A program made the translations under genes and the position numbers. Positions 23,471-32,658 of a stretch of DNA of 64,000 nt are shown piece by piece (position 1 is the first letter of the stretch; every line of letters begins with the position of its first letter). Source of the DNA: Marinobacter segnicrescens (GTDB lineage: Bacteria; Pseudomonadota; Gammaproteobacteria; Pseudomonadales; Oleiphilaceae); contig NZ_FOHZ01000001.1 in the NCBI RefSeq assembly GCF_900111555.1, positions 310,001 through 374,000 on the forward strand, given 5' to 3'. The notes beneath the pieces were generated by a model. It made no database searches, had not been told where the DNA came from, and saw only the letters and a program-made list of their open reading frames with translations.

Positions 23471-25384
23471 ATGACCCAGGAACAGGAAGCCACCCTGCCC
23501 CAGAACACCCGCTCCATCATGGCGTTCCTCAGGGAGCACGCGCCGTTTTCAAGCATGGATGACGCCCATCTGGCGCTGTTCGCCGAACACGCCACCCTGC
23601 GGTTCTACGCCGACGGCGACAAGGTGATTGCACCCGAGGATGGCCCGGTCACCACCTTCAACGTGGTCAAGCAGGGGCGCATCCGGGGCGAGCGTAACAA
23701 CCCGAAAACCGGCGAGCCGGAAACCACCTTCGAGATCAGCCAGGGCGAATGCTTCCCGCTGGCCGCACTGGTGGGGGAACGACCTACGCAAACCCTGCAC
23801 CGGGCCACTGGTGACACCTTCTGCCTGAGCCTGGACCACAAGGACTTCGTCACCCTGTTCTCGGAAAGCGATTCCTTCCGCGACTTCTGCCTGCGCGGCG
23901 TCAGCAGCCTGCTGGACCAGGTCAACCAGCGCATCCAGTCCGGGGCCATGGCCTCACTGGGCTCGTCCAATTCACTGGACACGCCGCTGGAACGCTATGC
24001 CCTGCGCAACCCCATTGTCTGTTCCCCTGACATGCCGGTGCGCAAGGCCGTAGCCAAGATGCACGACAACAGCGTGGGCAGCATCATCATCACCGATGAC
24101 CAGCGCCACCCCAAGGGCATTTTCACCCTTCGTGACCTGCGCACCCTGGTGGCAGAGGAAACCTGTTCCCTGGAGACACCCATCGCCCAGGTGATGACAG
24201 CAGACCCCCACCACCTGCCGGCCACGGCGGACGCCTTCGAGGCAGCCATGCTGATGGCCGAGCACCACTTTGCCCATATCTGCGTGGTGGATGAGGACAA
24301 CCGGCTGATCGGGGTAGTGTCCGAGCGGGACCTGTTTGCCCTGCAGCGGGTCGACCTGGTGCACCTGGCCCGGGCCATCGGCACCGCGCCCCAGCTCCAG
24401 TCGCTTGTTGCGTTGCGAGAGGATGTGTCCCGGCTGGTGGACGCCATGCTGGCCCATGGCGCAGACTCGGGTCAGGTCGTGAAAATCATAACCACCCTGA
24501 ACGACATTACCGTGCGCCGGGTTCTGGAACTGAACCTGAAAAAGAACGACCCCGGAATTCCCTTCACCTGGCTCACCTTTGGCAGCGAAGGCCGCCAGGA
24601 ACAGACCCTGCTGACAGACCAGGACAACGGAATCCTGTTCACTACCCCTGAAGGCATGACCCCGGACCAGGTGCGGGAAAAGCTGCTGCCCTTTGCCGAG
24701 ACCATCAACAAGGAGCTGGCACAGTGTGGCTTCACCTGGTGCAAGGGCAATATCATGGCCAGCAACCCGAAGCTGTGCCTCAGTGGTGAGGAATGGGACG
24801 ACTGGTTCCTCAGGTTCATCGACGCGTCCACCCCCCAGAACCTTGTCTACTCGTCCATCTTCCTGGACATGCGGGCGGTGTACGGACCAATCGAGCCGCT
24901 AAAGGAACTGCTGGAAAAGATCCTGACCCGTATCCGCAAGAACGCACTTTTCCAGAAAATGCTGGCCGGCAACGCGTTGCAACGGCGACCACCGCTGAAC
25001 ATCTTTCGCGGCTTCCGGTATGCGCCTGACGGCGACCGCCACAGCCTGGACCTGAAACGCCAGGGGCTGTCACCCTTTGTGGAATCGGTGCGAGTGTTCG
25101 CCCTGGCCAACGGCGTTGCAACCGCCAACACCCTGGAACGGATGGAGGAGCTGGTTCGCAAGGGCGTGTTCGATGCCAAGGATGCCAACGCCTGGCAGGA
25201 GGCCTACAGCCTGATCCAGGCGATCCGCATGCGTGCTCACCAGGAGCAGTTGCAGCAGGGAGAGGAACTGTCCAACTACATCAACCCTGACAACCTGAAC
25301 CCGCTGGACCGCCGTATCCTCAGGGAGTCTTTCCGGCAGGCCCAGCGCCTCCAGCAGAAGCTGGAAGTCACCTACCAGCTCTAG
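23471..25384 (+). CDS. cNMP-binding / CBS-pair / DUF294 nucleotidyltransferase-like signalling protein
   Basis: A 637-residue cytoplasmic protein with a cyclic-nucleotide-binding-like domain (about 20-140), two CBS motifs (about 180-295), and a DUF294 putative nucleotidyltransferase domain. The latter has the GlnD/GlnE-type signature GSEGRQEQ at 371-378 and the metal-binding DxD at 383-385 (TDQD), followed by a helical DUF294_C region. Architecture suggests an adenylyl- or uridylyltransferase-like enzyme controlled by nucleotide ligands; no substrate is known to me. ATG 23471 is used because it begins just before the folded domain; ATG 23426 is an alternative. The exonuclease gene follows after 12 bp. 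Confidence 0.85.
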   Translation: MTQEQEATLPQNTRSIMAFLREHAPFSSMDDAHLALFAEHATLRFYADGDKVIAPEDGPVTTFNVVKQGRIRGERNNPKTGEPETTFEISQGECFPLAALVGERPTQTLHRATGDTFCLSLDHKDFVTLFSESDSFRDFCLRGVSSLLDQVNQRIQSGAMASLGSSNSLDTPLERYALRNPIVCSPDMPVRKAVAKMHDNSVGSIIITDDQRHPKGIFTLRDLRTLVAEETCSLETPIAQVMTADPHHLPATADAFEAAMLMAEHHFAHICVVDEDNRLIGVVSERDLFALQRVDLVHLARAIGTAPQLQSLVALREDVSRLVDAMLAHGADSGQVVKIITTLNDITVRRVLELNLKKNDPGIPFTWLTFGSEGRQEQTLLTDQDNGILFTTPEGMTPDQVREKLLPFAETINKELAQCGFTWCKGNIMASNPKLCLSGEEWDDWFLRFIDASTPQNLVYSSIFLDMRAVYGPIEPLKELLEKILTRIRKNALFQKMLAGNALQRRPPLNIFRGFRYAPDGDRHSLDLKRQGLSPFVESVRVFALANGVATANTLERMEELVRKGVFDAKDANAWQEAYSLIQAIRMRAHQEQLQQGEELSNYINPDNLNPLDRRILRESFRQAQRLQQKLEVTYQL

Positions 25385-25396
25385 GAAAACACAACC

Positions 25397-26104
25397 ATGC
25401 TGGATCAGTTCAAGAACTGGATTAATGGCAAACTTACCGGCACCGCGGAGCACCACGACGTCGCCCATTTGCCGCCACCAAAATCAGCAGGGGGCCAGCA
25501 CCTGGACGACCTCCGGTTCATCGTACTGGATCTGGAGACCACTGGCCTCAATCCGGCGAAAGACAAGGTGATCGCCATAGGTGCCGTCGCCATCGATCGC
25601 ATGGCCATCCCCCTGAGCGACCAGTTTGACCTGATCCTTCGCCGGCCCGAACTGGATATCCGCGAGACGGTACTGATCCACGGTATCGGCCCGGAAGCCC
25701 TGACCCGTGGTCATGAGACCCAGGACGCCCTGTTGCGATTGCTGGAATGGATGAACGGCGACCCGGTGCTGGCGTTTCACTCGGCGTTTGATCGCAAGTT
25801 CCTGGAAAAGGCCCTGCGCCAGCAACTGAACTACTCCCAGACGCACACCTGGCTCGATGTCGCCGAACTGATGCCCGCCTTCTTCCCCCACGCCCTGGAA
25901 GGCAACAAACGGCTGGACAACTGGGCGGACCACTTCGGCCTTGAGATTTCAGCCCGGCACCATGCCGCCGCCGACGCACTGGCCACCGCCGAACTCTCCC
26001 TGATCGCATTCAGGGAAGCTCGCGAACAGGGTGTTGTCACGCTCGACGACCTCCACCAGCGCCTGAAATATCACCAGCGCCTCAAGACCATGCGGCAATT
26101 ATGA
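25397..26104 (+). CDS. DnaQ/epsilon-like 3'-5' exonuclease
   Basis: A 235-residue DEDDh exonuclease. Exo I is in VLDLETTGLNP (Asp, Glu), Exo II in LAFHSAFDRKFL (Asp) and Exo III in HHAAADALATAEL (His, Asp), so all four acidic residues and the His are present. It is shorter and more divergent than a replicative DnaQ and is more likely an auxiliary nuclease. It is tightly linked to the cNMP/CBS/nucleotidyltransferase gene (12 bp). A similar pairing beside acetate-type symporters exists in related genomes as I recall; the functional link is unclear. Confidence 0.85.
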   Translation: MLDQFKNWINGKLTGTAEHHDVAHLPPPKSAGGQHLDDLRFIVLDLETTGLNPAKDKVIAIGAVAIDRMAIPLSDQFDLILRRPELDIRETVLIHGIGPEALTRGHETQDALLRLLEWMNGDPVLAFHSAFDRKFLEKALRQQLNYSQTHTWLDVAELMPAFFPHALEGNKRLDNWADHFGLEISARHHAAADALATAELSLIAFREAREQGVVTLDDLHQRLKYHQRLKTMRQL

Positions 26105-26421
26105 CGGATTTCTCATCCCGTTCGGAAAGTTCCCGAACACCCGCCCTGGCCCCCGATTAATCCCCGCCAAAACAACTTTTTACATTGTTGCAAAGCTCAC
26201 TTAGACCTTTTGCCAATATCCATTAACGTCGCGAAAGGTAAAGTCAGAGATGGTAACCAGCAGGAGAAAAACCCGTGAATAACAATTTCCCATGGTTGCT
26301 CATCAAGGACAGCACTGGTCAATGCCCGCCGTATAACGGCAGGACAGTGACCTGGCTGGCTTTGGCTTTTCTCCCACTTACAAGCGTCTAAATCCTACAA
26401 AAACAAAACAGGAGACCTGTT
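26105..26421 (+). other. Intergenic leader of the symporter operon
   Basis: This 317-bp stretch separates the exonuclease from DUF4212. It holds a small GTTCGG/CCGAAC hairpin at 26120-26138 without a T run, an AT-richer section around 26170-26225 likely to contain the promoter, and a 38-codon open frame with its own ribosome-binding site (listed separately). I found no convincing sigma54 or sigma70 consensus pair. Confidence 0.5.
26275..26391 (+). CDS. Possible 38-aa small membrane protein or leader peptide
   Basis: A GTG-initiated frame of 38 codons with CAGGAGAAAA four bases upstream, ending in TAA 30 bp before the DUF4212 start. The predicted peptide begins MNNNFPWLLIKDSTG and ends in a hydrophobic stretch TWLALAFLPLTSV that could insert in the membrane. 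About 63% of third positions are G or C, below what I would expect of neighbouring genes, so coding potential is moderate. It could be a third subunit of the transporter, a regulatory leader, or a chance frame. Confidence 0.35.
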   Translation: MNNNFPWLLIKDSTGQCPPYNGRTVTWLALAFLPLTSV

Positions 26422-26688
26422 ATGTCTGACGCAAGCAGCAATGCTGTTCTGTACTGGAAGGCGAATCTGCGTCTGATACTGGGCTGCCTCATCGTGTGGG
26501 CACTCGTATCCTACGGCTTCGCAATCCTGCTACGACCCTTGCTTGCCGGTATTCCGGTGGGCGGTACCGACCTCGGATTCTGGTTTGCCCAACAGGGCTC
26601 CATACTGACCTTTATTGCCCTGATCTTCTTCTACGCCTGGCGTATGAACAAGCTGGATCAGCAATTCGGCCTGGCCGAGGAGGAGTGA
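26422..26688 (+). CDS. DUF4212 protein, small subunit of Na+/solute symporter
   Basis: An 88-residue protein with two predicted transmembrane helices (about 15-35 and 52-75) and a charged C-terminal tail. DUF4212 members almost always precede a sodium:solute symporter gene, in the way that YjcH precedes ActP in E. coli, and are thought to be accessory subunits. Here the symporter ATG is 4 bp after the stop. CAGGAGACC precedes the ATG. Confidence 0.88.
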   Translation: MSDASSNAVLYWKANLRLILGCLIVWALVSYGFAILLRPLLAGIPVGGTDLGFWFAQQGSILTFIALIFFYAWRMNKLDQQFGLAEEE

Positions 26689-26692
26689 TCCG

Positions 26693-28462
26693 ATGAGTCA
26701 GTTTGCGATTAACCTCATATTTGTCGGGGGCTCATTCCTCCTGTATATCCTTATCGCTGTGTGGGCCAAGGCTGGCAGCACCAGTGATTTCTACGTGGCT
26801 GGTGGCGGTGTTCACCCCATCACCAACGGCGCCGCTATCGGCGCAGACTGGATGTCAGCGGCATCCTTTATCTCCATGGCGGGCCTGATTGCCGCCGGTG
26901 GTTACGCCAACTCCACCTTCCTCATGGGCTGGACCGGCGGTTACGTATTGCTGGCCATGCTGCTGGCGCCTTACCTGCGGAAGTTCGGCAAGTTCACCGT
27001 ACCCGAGTTCATCGGTGACCGGTTCTACAGCCGTAACGCCCGCCTGGTAGCGGTACTGTGCCTGATCGTGGCATCGGTAACCTACGTAATCGGTCAGATG
27101 GCCGGTGCTGGTGTAGCCTTCTCCCGCTTCCTGGAAGTGGACGCAACGACAGGGCTTATCATTGCTGCAGTTGTGGTCTTCATCTACGCCGTACTCGGTG
27201 GCATGAAGGGCATCACCTACACCCAGGTGGCCCAGTACTGCGTACTGATCATCGCCTACACCATTCCGGCGATCTTTATTGCCATCGAGCTGACTGGTAA
27301 CCCGATCCCGCCGCTGGCCATGTTCTCCGAACACACCCAGTCCGGCCTGCCGGTTCTGGATAAGCTGAACCAGGTCATCACCGACCTCGGTTTCGGGTCC
27401 TACACGGCGGATGTGTCCAACAAGCTGAACATGGTGCTGTTCACGTTGTCGCTGATGATCGGTACCGCGGGCCTGCCCCACGTTATCATCCGCTTCTTCA
27501 CTGTTCCCAAGGTGGCTGACGCACGCTGGTCTGCAGGCTGGGCACTGGTGTTCATCGCCCTGCTGTACCTGACAGCTCCGGCCGTTGCCTCCATGGCGCG
27601 TCTGAACCTGATGACAACCATCTATCCGGAAGGCACGGCGGCCGAGCCCATCGAATACGATCAGCGCCCGCAGTGGATCCAAGAGTGGGAGGTCACAGGT
27701 CTGATCACCTATGAGGACAAGAACGGCGACGGACGCATCCAGTACTACAATGACGCCAACGCCGACTTCGCTGACGAAGCCGAATCCCGCGGCTGGGCAG
27801 GCAACGAGTTCTCCTACAACCGGGATATCCTGGTGCTGGCGAACCCGGAAATTGCCAACCTGCCGGGCTGGGTCATCGGTCTGATTGCAGCGGGTGGTCT
27901 GGCAGCGGCACTGTCCACGGCGGCGGGTCTGTTGCTGGCCATCTCGTCGGCTATCAGTCACGACTTGATCAAGGGCGCGATCAACCCCGGTATCTCGGAA
28001 AAGGGCGAACTGCTGGCGGCCCGTATCTCCATGGCCGTGGCGATCGCGGTGGCAACGTACCTGGGGGCCAATCCACCCGGGTTCGCGGCACAGGTGGTGG
28101 CCTTGGCCTTCGGTATCGCAGCTGCCTCCCTGTTCCCGGCCCTGATGATGGGTATCTTCTCCAAGCGGGTGAACAATGTGGGTGCCATCAGCGGTATGCT
28201 GGCCGGCCTCAGCTTCACCCTGGTGTACATCTTCGTGTACAAGGGCTGGCTCTTCATTCCGGGAACCGCCAACCTGCCTGACAACGCTGCCAACTGGGTA
28301 CTGGGTATCTCCCCGTTGTCCATTGGTGCCGTCGGTGCCCTGGTGAACTTTATCGTGGCCTTCGTGGTGTCCAACGCCACCGAGGAGCCGCCGGTAGAGA
28401 TCCAGGAACTCGTGGAAAGCGTTCGCTATCCGCGGGGTGCTGGCAAGGCAGTGGATCACTAA
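26693..28462 (+). CDS. Sodium:solute symporter (acetate/monocarboxylate-type, VC_2705-like)
   Basis: A 589-residue SSS-family inner-membrane transporter with about 13 helices, resembling ActP-type monocarboxylate symporters. The Na+-binding core region WMSAASFISMAG near residue 52 and LPHVIIRFFT near 262 are family blocks. A hydrophilic insertion of about 70 residues (roughly 315-385) contains DKNGDGRIQYYN at 342-353, a close match to a 12-residue EF-hand calcium-binding loop. Substrate is inferred to be acetate or a related short acid from the family and the neighbouring symporter-type sensor kinase. A strong terminator follows. Confidence 0.9.
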   Translation: MSQFAINLIFVGGSFLLYILIAVWAKAGSTSDFYVAGGGVHPITNGAAIGADWMSAASFISMAGLIAAGGYANSTFLMGWTGGYVLLAMLLAPYLRKFGKFTVPEFIGDRFYSRNARLVAVLCLIVASVTYVIGQMAGAGVAFSRFLEVDATTGLIIAAVVVFIYAVLGGMKGITYTQVAQYCVLIIAYTIPAIFIAIELTGNPIPPLAMFSEHTQSGLPVLDKLNQVITDLGFGSYTADVSNKLNMVLFTLSLMIGTAGLPHVIIRFFTVPKVADARWSAGWALVFIALLYLTAPAVASMARLNLMTTIYPEGTAAEPIEYDQRPQWIQEWEVTGLITYEDKNGDGRIQYYNDANADFADEAESRGWAGNEFSYNRDILVLANPEIANLPGWVIGLIAAGGLAAALSTAAGLLLAISSAISHDLIKGAINPGISEKGELLAARISMAVAIAVATYLGANPPGFAAQVVALAFGIAAASLFPALMMGIFSKRVNNVGAISGMLAGLSFTLVYIFVYKGWLFIPGTANLPDNAANWVLGISPLSIGAVGALVNFIVAFVVSNATEEPPVEIQELVESVRYPRGAGKAVDH

Positions 28463-28512
28463 GACATAATACGCCCCGCATTCAGATGCGAATCTGAACG
28501 GGTTGATCCAGG

Positions 28513-28544
28513 ACGGGCCTCCTTTTCAGGAGGCCCGTTTTTTT
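28513..28544 (+). terminator. Rho-independent terminator after the symporter gene
   Basis: A perfect 10-bp stem, ACGGGCCTCC at 28513-28522 and GGAGGCCCGT at 28529-28538, with a six-base loop TTTTCA and a run of seven T. It lies 50 bp after the symporter stop and separates transporter transcription from the signalling genes downstream. Confidence 0.92.
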
Positions 28545-28615
28545 ACCGAGCCTCTCAAAAAGTCCCGGAAGCCAAGGCTCCCCCGATTTTTTCAGACGCT
28601 CCCAGAGGAAGTACT

Positions 28616-29119
28616 ATGTTCTGGAACTTTGTCGCCACCATCATTTGTGGCCTAGCCGCTGCTGGCATTGCCATGAGCATTCGCGCAGCAACCGCCAAGA
28701 AGGCGCCCCGCTGGCTGATTCCGGTGTTTGCCGGGCTGGGCATGATGGGCTATCAGATCTACATGGAATACAACTGGTACGACCAGATGACCGCACGCAT
28801 GCCGTCAGAATCGGTGGTGGTGGCTACCGAGTCACAGGCCGAATTCTGGCGTCCCTGGAGCTTCTTTTTTCCCCAGATCAACCGCATTACCGTGCTGGAT
28901 ACCAGCAGTATCGCCCGCAACCCCGCGAACGGGGATACAGCCCGCTTTCAGCTCTATCACTTCCGGCAGACCTACGGTGGCCGCGTTTCCAAGGGCACAT
29001 GGCTGCTTAACTGCCCGAGCGGAGAGCTGGTTGCGCTGACTGACGAAGGCAAACCCGATACCCGGGAAGCCCGTCGCCTCAGCGGAGAAGACCCTCTGTT
29101 CAGGCAAGTCTGCGACTGA
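28616..29119 (+). CDS. Small membrane protein of unknown function
   Basis: A 167-residue protein not recognised by me. Two hydrophobic segments lie at the N-terminus (about 3-22 and 32-48), followed by a soluble domain of about 115 residues with conserved-looking aromatic blocks (WRPWSFFFPQ, FQLYHF) and two Cys near the end (LLNCPSG and RQVCD). The two Cys could form a disulfide if the domain is periplasmic. It starts 71 bp after the terminator and ends 26 bp before the hybrid kinase, so it is probably co-expressed with that sensor. Function unknown; an accessory to the sensor is plausible. Confidence 0.75.
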   Translation: MFWNFVATIICGLAAAGIAMSIRAATAKKAPRWLIPVFAGLGMMGYQIYMEYNWYDQMTARMPSESVVVATESQAEFWRPWSFFFPQINRITVLDTSSIARNPANGDTARFQLYHFRQTYGGRVSKGTWLLNCPSGELVALTDEGKPDTREARRLSGEDPLFRQVCD

Positions 29120-29145
29120 ACCCGACCGCCAGGGAGTAACCGGAG

Positions 29146-32100
29146 ATGATCAGTGTCTGGCTACTGGTAGTCATTTCCATCGCCTACATCTCCCTGCTGT
29201 TTGCCATCGCCTGGGCCGGTGACCGGCACCCGGGCCTTTACCGGAACAAGCTCGCACGCCCCCATATCTATGCCCTCTCCCTGGCAGTCTACTTTACCTC
29301 CTGGACGTTCTATGGTGCCGTCGGCCGCTCTACCCAGGAGGGTCTGGGCTTTCTGCCCATCTATCTTGGCCCCCTGCTGGTGTTCCTGTTCGGCACCCCG
29401 CTGCTGCGGCGCATCATCTACATCAGCAAACGCAGCAACAGTACGTCCATTGCCGACTTTATCGCCTCCCGCTATGGCAAATCCCAGTCCCTGGCTGCGC
29501 TGATAGCGGTATTCGCGCTGATCGGCAGCGTGCCCTATATCGCCCTGCAGCTTAAAGCCATCTCCCTGGGATTCAGTGTGCTGTCGGAAAGCGGCTCGGG
29601 CACGTCCCACCAGGCGGCCTGGAGTGATTCCGCCTGGTACATCACCCTGGTTCTGGCCGCATTCACCGTCCTGTTCGGCACCCGCCACCTTGAGTCCACC
29701 GAACACCACCGGGGCATGATCCAGGCGGTGGCCTTCGAGTCCATGATCAAGCTGATCGCCTTTGTCGCCGTCGGGCTGTTCGTGGGCTACGGCATGTACG
29801 AAGGCTTCGGGGACCTGCTTACCCGCGTCAGGGAAGCGGACCTGGTAGGCCAGCTCACTTGGGACGGCGTGCAGGCACCAGCGTTTATTACCCAGACCAT
29901 CGTCTCCATGCTGGCGATCCTCTGCCTGCCCCGGCAATTCCACGTCATGGTCGTGGAGAACGCCGAGTACCGGGACTTCAATACGGCCCGGTGGGCCATG
30001 CCGGCCTACCTGATCATCGCCAGTGCGTTCGTACTGCCCATTGCAGCGGCCGGCCTGCTCAACGCCGGCGGCGAAGGCGTCAATCCGGACATGCTGACAC
30101 TCACCCTCCCCATTATGGAAGAGCAGAGGTGGCTGGCCATCCTGGCCTTCCTTGGCGGGGGCTCCGCTGCCGCCGCCATGGTCATCGTCTGTTCAGTAGC
30201 CATCGCCACCATGGTGAGCAACGAAATCGTCATGCCGGGCCTGCTCAAGTTCTTCCGGCCCCGGATGAACCGGCAGGCGGATCTCAGCCGGCTGCTGCTG
30301 AGCATACGCCGTGTCACCATATTCCTGGTACTGATGACCGCCTATGGTTTCTACCGCCTGGCCGGGGCCGATTACAGCCTGACTGCGTTCGGCCTGCTGT
30401 CGTTTGCGGCCGCCGCCCAGTTTGGCCCCTCGCTGATTGGCGGAATTCTCTGGCGCAGGGGCAACTACAACGGAGCAATCTGGGGCCTCGCCATCGGCTT
30501 TGCCATGTGGTGCTATACCCTGCTGATCCCCGCGCTGGCCTCCACCGGTTGGCTCAGCGACACCCTTATCGACCAGGGGCTGTGGGGCCTGAACTGGACC
30601 CGGCCAACGGCCCTGCTCGGGCTGGAACTGGATATGATCAGCCACGGCATCATCTGGTCCCTGGGCATCAACACCCTGGTCTATGTACTCCTCTCCATGA
30701 CCACCCGCCAGCGGGTTCGCGAGAAGATCCAGATTGCTTCGTTCTTCCATGACCCCCATCCACGGGCGGAAACGTCCCAGCAACAGGTCTGGCAGGGCGA
30801 GGTGCTTACTGCCGACCTGCAGGCCCTGGCAGAGCGGTTCATGGGTGAGGAACGTGCGGAGGCCCTCTTCACCAACTACGAACGCCGTAACGCCATGAGG
30901 CTCTCCCCCCAGCGCCCAGCCAGTACGCACCTGATGCGTTACATCGAGCGCCAGCTGGCTTCGGTCATCGGTGCTTCCACCGCGCGGGTGGTGCTGGAGT
31001 CCACCCTGACCGGTCGTGACATGCAGATCGAGGATGTGGTCAGCATCGTCGACGAGGCCTCCCAGGCCATGACCTTCAGTCGGGAGTTGCTGCAATCTGC
31101 CATCGAGAACATCAGCCTCGGCGTATCGGTGGTCAACCACCAGCAGCAGCTGGTGGTCTGGAACCGCCGTTACCTTGAACTGTTTTCCTATCCCAAAGGC
31201 TATGTCCGGGCCGGCCGCCCCATGCAGGACCTGATGCGCTACAACCTGACCAGCGCCAACCTGCCTGCACGACGCATCGACGAGATTATCAGCGACCGCT
31301 GTGATGCGATGAAGCAGGGCCGCCCCCTGTCCTATGAGCGGCACCGGCCGGATGGCACGGTGCTGAAAATTGAAGGCAGCCCTATTCCCGGCGGTGGTTA
31401 CGTCACCACCTTCCAGGACATTACTGCCATGCGCCGCACGGAGCAGGCCCTGAAGGAAACCAATATTTACCTGGAGCAGCGGGTCAAGGAGCGCACCCAG
31501 GAACTACAGGTCATCAACGAACAGATGCTCAAGGCCAAGTCCGTTGCCGAACAGGCCAATCAGAGCAAGACCCGTTTCCTGGCCTCCGCCAGCCATGACC
31601 TTCTGCAACCACTGAATGCGGCGCGCCTGTTTGCCTCGGCACTGCAGAACAAGGTCATCACCGAGGAAACCCGGGAACTGGCCAGCCACCTGGACAGCTC
31701 GCTGGGCGCGGCGGAAGAAATCATCAGCACACTACTGGATATCTCGAAACTGGATGCGGGGGCACTGGAGCCTGATATCAGCAGCTTCCCGGTTAACGAC
31801 ATGCTGCGACACCTGGCCACCGAATTCAGTGCCATTGCCGCAGACCAGGAACTGTCCCTGAAGGTAGTCCCAAGCTCCACCTGGGTGACGTCAGACGCCA
31901 AGCTGTTACGCAGGGTGGTCCAGAACTTCCTGTCCAACGCGATTCGTTACACCGGCAGTGGCGGACGCATACTGCTGGGGTGCAGGCGGCTGAAGGGCTA
32001 CCTGCGCATTGAAGTGTGGGATACCGGCCCGGGCATTCCGGACGACCAGCTGAAGTACATCTTCGAGGAGTTCCGCCGCCTGCGGCAGGGCCGCGACAAG

Positions 32101-32658
32101 AACGGCCTGGGTCTGGGGCTGGCTATCGTGGACCGTATCAGTGGCATGCTGGGTCATCCCGTTAACGTGCACTCCCGTGTCGGCCGAGGCAGCACATTCA
32201 CCATCACCGTACCGCTGGCAAAGGCCGAGGTCAGGGAAGCACCGTCCACCACGACACGCAACGGCAGTCGCGGCCTGTCCACCCTGAGGGGTCTGAAAGT
32301 GCTCTGTATCGACAATGACGCCCACATCCTCGAAGGCATGGAGGCCTTACTGGGCAACTGGCATTGCCAAACCACCACGGCACTCAGCCTGGAGGATGCC
32401 CGTACTGCCCTTGGCGGTGAACGGCCAGACATTATCCTGGCAGACTATCAACTCGACGACGACCAGAATGGCCTGGACGCCATGGACGCGCTGAGGGATG
32501 ACCTTGTTTTTGCTGTGCCGGGAGTACTCATTACCGGCTACCTTGGGGAAGAGGTCCGTGAGGATGCCATCCGACGGGGCTACCATGTACTCTATAAACC
32601 GGTTAAGCCCGCAGCCTTGCGGGCACTGGTCAACAAACTCATGAAAAAGCGCGCATGA
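29146..32658 (+). CDS. SSS-fused hybrid sensor histidine kinase (CrbS/MxtR-like)
   Basis: 1170 residues: an N-terminal sodium:solute-symporter-like domain with about 13 helices (1-510), a STAC-like linker (about 545-620), a PAS domain (about 665-770), and a coiled coil. The dimerisation/phospho-acceptor domain has His817 in SASHDLLQPLNAAR. The HATPase domain shows an N-box NFLSNAIRYT and G-boxes DTGPGIPDD and GLGLGLAIVD. A C-terminal receiver has its acceptor Asp1100 in IILADYQL. This is the architecture of CrbS/MxtR/CbrA-type kinases, which sense nutrient flux and control acetate (acs) or amino-acid use. No CrbR/LuxR-type regulator is adjacent. The next gene overlaps by 4 bp. Confidence 0.92.
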   Translation: MISVWLLVVISIAYISLLFAIAWAGDRHPGLYRNKLARPHIYALSLAVYFTSWTFYGAVGRSTQEGLGFLPIYLGPLLVFLFGTPLLRRIIYISKRSNSTSIADFIASRYGKSQSLAALIAVFALIGSVPYIALQLKAISLGFSVLSESGSGTSHQAAWSDSAWYITLVLAAFTVLFGTRHLESTEHHRGMIQAVAFESMIKLIAFVAVGLFVGYGMYEGFGDLLTRVREADLVGQLTWDGVQAPAFITQTIVSMLAILCLPRQFHVMVVENAEYRDFNTARWAMPAYLIIASAFVLPIAAAGLLNAGGEGVNPDMLTLTLPIMEEQRWLAILAFLGGGSAAAAMVIVCSVAIATMVSNEIVMPGLLKFFRPRMNRQADLSRLLLSIRRVTIFLVLMTAYGFYRLAGADYSLTAFGLLSFAAAAQFGPSLIGGILWRRGNYNGAIWGLAIGFAMWCYTLLIPALASTGWLSDTLIDQGLWGLNWTRPTALLGLELDMISHGIIWSLGINTLVYVLLSMTTRQRVREKIQIASFFHDPHPRAETSQQQVWQGEVLTADLQALAERFMGEERAEALFTNYERRNAMRLSPQRPASTHLMRYIERQLASVIGASTARVVLESTLTGRDMQIEDVVSIVDEASQAMTFSRELLQSAIENISLGVSVVNHQQQLVVWNRRYLELFSYPKGYVRAGRPMQDLMRYNLTSANLPARRIDEIISDRCDAMKQGRPLSYERHRPDGTVLKIEGSPIPGGGYVTTFQDITAMRRTEQALKETNIYLEQRVKERTQELQVINEQMLKAKSVAEQANQSKTRFLASASHDLLQPLNAARLFASALQNKVITEETRELASHLDSSLGAAEEIISTLLDISKLDAGALEPDISSFPVNDMLRHLATEFSAIAADQELSLKVVPSSTWVTSDAKLLRRVVQNFLSNAIRYTGSGGRILLGCRRLKGYLRIEVWDTGPGIPDDQLKYIFEEFRRLRQGRDKNGLGLGLAIVDRISGMLGHPVNVHSRVGRGSTFTITVPLAKAEVREAPSTTTRNGSRGLSTLRGLKVLCIDNDAHILEGMEALLGNWHCQTTTALSLEDARTALGGERPDIILADYQLDDDQNGLDAMDALRDDLVFAVPGVLITGYLGEEVREDAIRRGYHVLYKPVKPAALRALVNKLMKKRA

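Noticed and set aside
26855..28459. Long open frame (534 codons) antisense to the symporter gene
   Set aside because: Gln/His/Arg/Gly-rich translation typical of antisense shadows; the sense frame matches a known transporter family.
30193..31344. Open frame antisense to the hybrid kinase
   Set aside because: Shadow of the PAS/linker coding region; no start signal or family resemblance.
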